This document shows, piece after piece, positions 63,507 to 64,000 of a DNA stretch of 64,000 nucleotides. The notes below the pieces were generated by a model. That model did no database searches. It was not told the DNA's origin and was given only the letters and a program-made list of their open reading frames with translations. The stretch is from Capsicum annuum (taxonomy: Eukaryota > Streptophyta > Magnoliopsida > Solanales > Solanaceae), in contig NC_061118.1 of assembly GCF_002878395.1 (NCBI RefSeq), forward strand, positions 753,258 to 817,257, given 5' to 3'. How positions within the stretch are numbered: position 1 is the first letter of the stretch; each line of letters opens with the position of its first letter. Made by a program: the position numbers and the translations under genes.

Positions 63507-63815
63507 AGTGTTGTATATAATGATAACCTATGTTGCTCCGACCGTTCATAAACGTCTGACAGGTGCATGTCGGATCCTCCGAGAGTAGTACATTTTTGGA
63601 GGATCGTACACAAATGCGGCTAACATTTTTGGAGAGTACGAGTAACATTGACAATGTACGCAGTGTTGTATGTAACAATAACCTATGATGCTGGACTGTT
63701 CATAAATGGCTTACAGGTGCATGTCGGATCCTCCGAGAGTAGTACATTTTTGGATGATCTTACAGAAATGCGGCAACATTTTTTGGAGCGTACGAGTAAC
63801 ATAGACAATGTACGC
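63507..63815. repeat. Tandem duplication of a palindromic MITE with its flank
   Basis: The flank CAGTGTTGTATATAATGATA at 63507 and its copy at 63661 each lead into a MITE of the TATGTTGC family (63527-63650 and 63682-63804). The offset is 154 bp. Both copies share GGTGCATGTCGGATCCTCCG, so they arose by duplication of one insertion and not by two separate ones. The small ORF 63648-63842 is a by-product. Confidence 0.8.
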
Positions 63816-64000
63816 CATCTTTATCGATATGGATTGTGGTAACATGACAAGTAATTATTCATTCTTAATAGATATTTCAGTTATGGAATCACTTTTGTTA
63901 GAGAGCGCTATGAGTTATAAAAATTATTTAGAGGCACTTTCATTTGTTATAAAACATATTTTTAATTGCAAAAGGCCATAGTAAGTTGAAAGGTATTGAT
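63816..64000. other. Window end; no gene seen
   Basis: AT-rich DNA with no recognised feature. Confidence 0.4.

Overview
The window is plant nuclear DNA, almost certainly from a Solanaceae species (a relative of potato, tomato, pepper or tobacco). Three intron-containing genes are recognisable by their proteins. The dispersed repeats around them look like families typical of Solanaceae: a palindromic MITE with ends reading TATGTTGC / GCAACATA, retroposon 3' ends with TTG tails, and MITEs with CTCCCTCC / GAGGGAG ends. Species and chromosome cannot be fixed from the sequence alone.

Layout. 1-392: short TATAAGG repeats and upstream DNA. 393-8093 (+): a ten-exon gene for a 435-residue DUF1350 protein with an alpha/beta-hydrolase signature. 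Its first intron carries a minisatellite made of copies of its own exon 1/intron 1 junction. 8571-52640: a 44-kb island of a roughly 180-bp, CpG-rich satellite, about 200 monomers after subtracting insertions. The monomers run in one orientation up to about 18397, then flip head-to-head and stay inverted to 52640. The island is interrupted by an LTR-like insertion (14658-16665) that itself holds a 651-bp hAT-type MITE, by a rearranged gypsy-like fragment (29236-30775), and by a complete non-autonomous LTR retrotransposon (30787-34942) carrying one unfamiliar 334-residue ORF. 53166-53445: a tRNA-derived SINE with a 13-bp target duplication. 54318-57610 (-): the gene for cytosolic ribosomal protein eS27. 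57925-58740: an AT-rich minisatellite of about 95 bp. 59138-63308 (+): a three-exon gene for a 210-residue membrane-anchored or secreted protein of the At4g14100-like family, with introns full of MITEs and retroposons. 63309-64000: mostly MITE sequence.

The genes have no evident joint function. The main interest is structural: a long satellite array sits between ordinary intact genes. It shows an orientation switch, an ordered five-monomer higher-order pattern seen at several places, sharp changes of monomer subfamily near its right end, and nested transposon insertions. No CRISPR array, operon or bacterial feature is present. Exon models come from reading splice sites and keeping the protein frame. 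Repeat boundaries were read by eye and may be off by some bases, more for the old elements.
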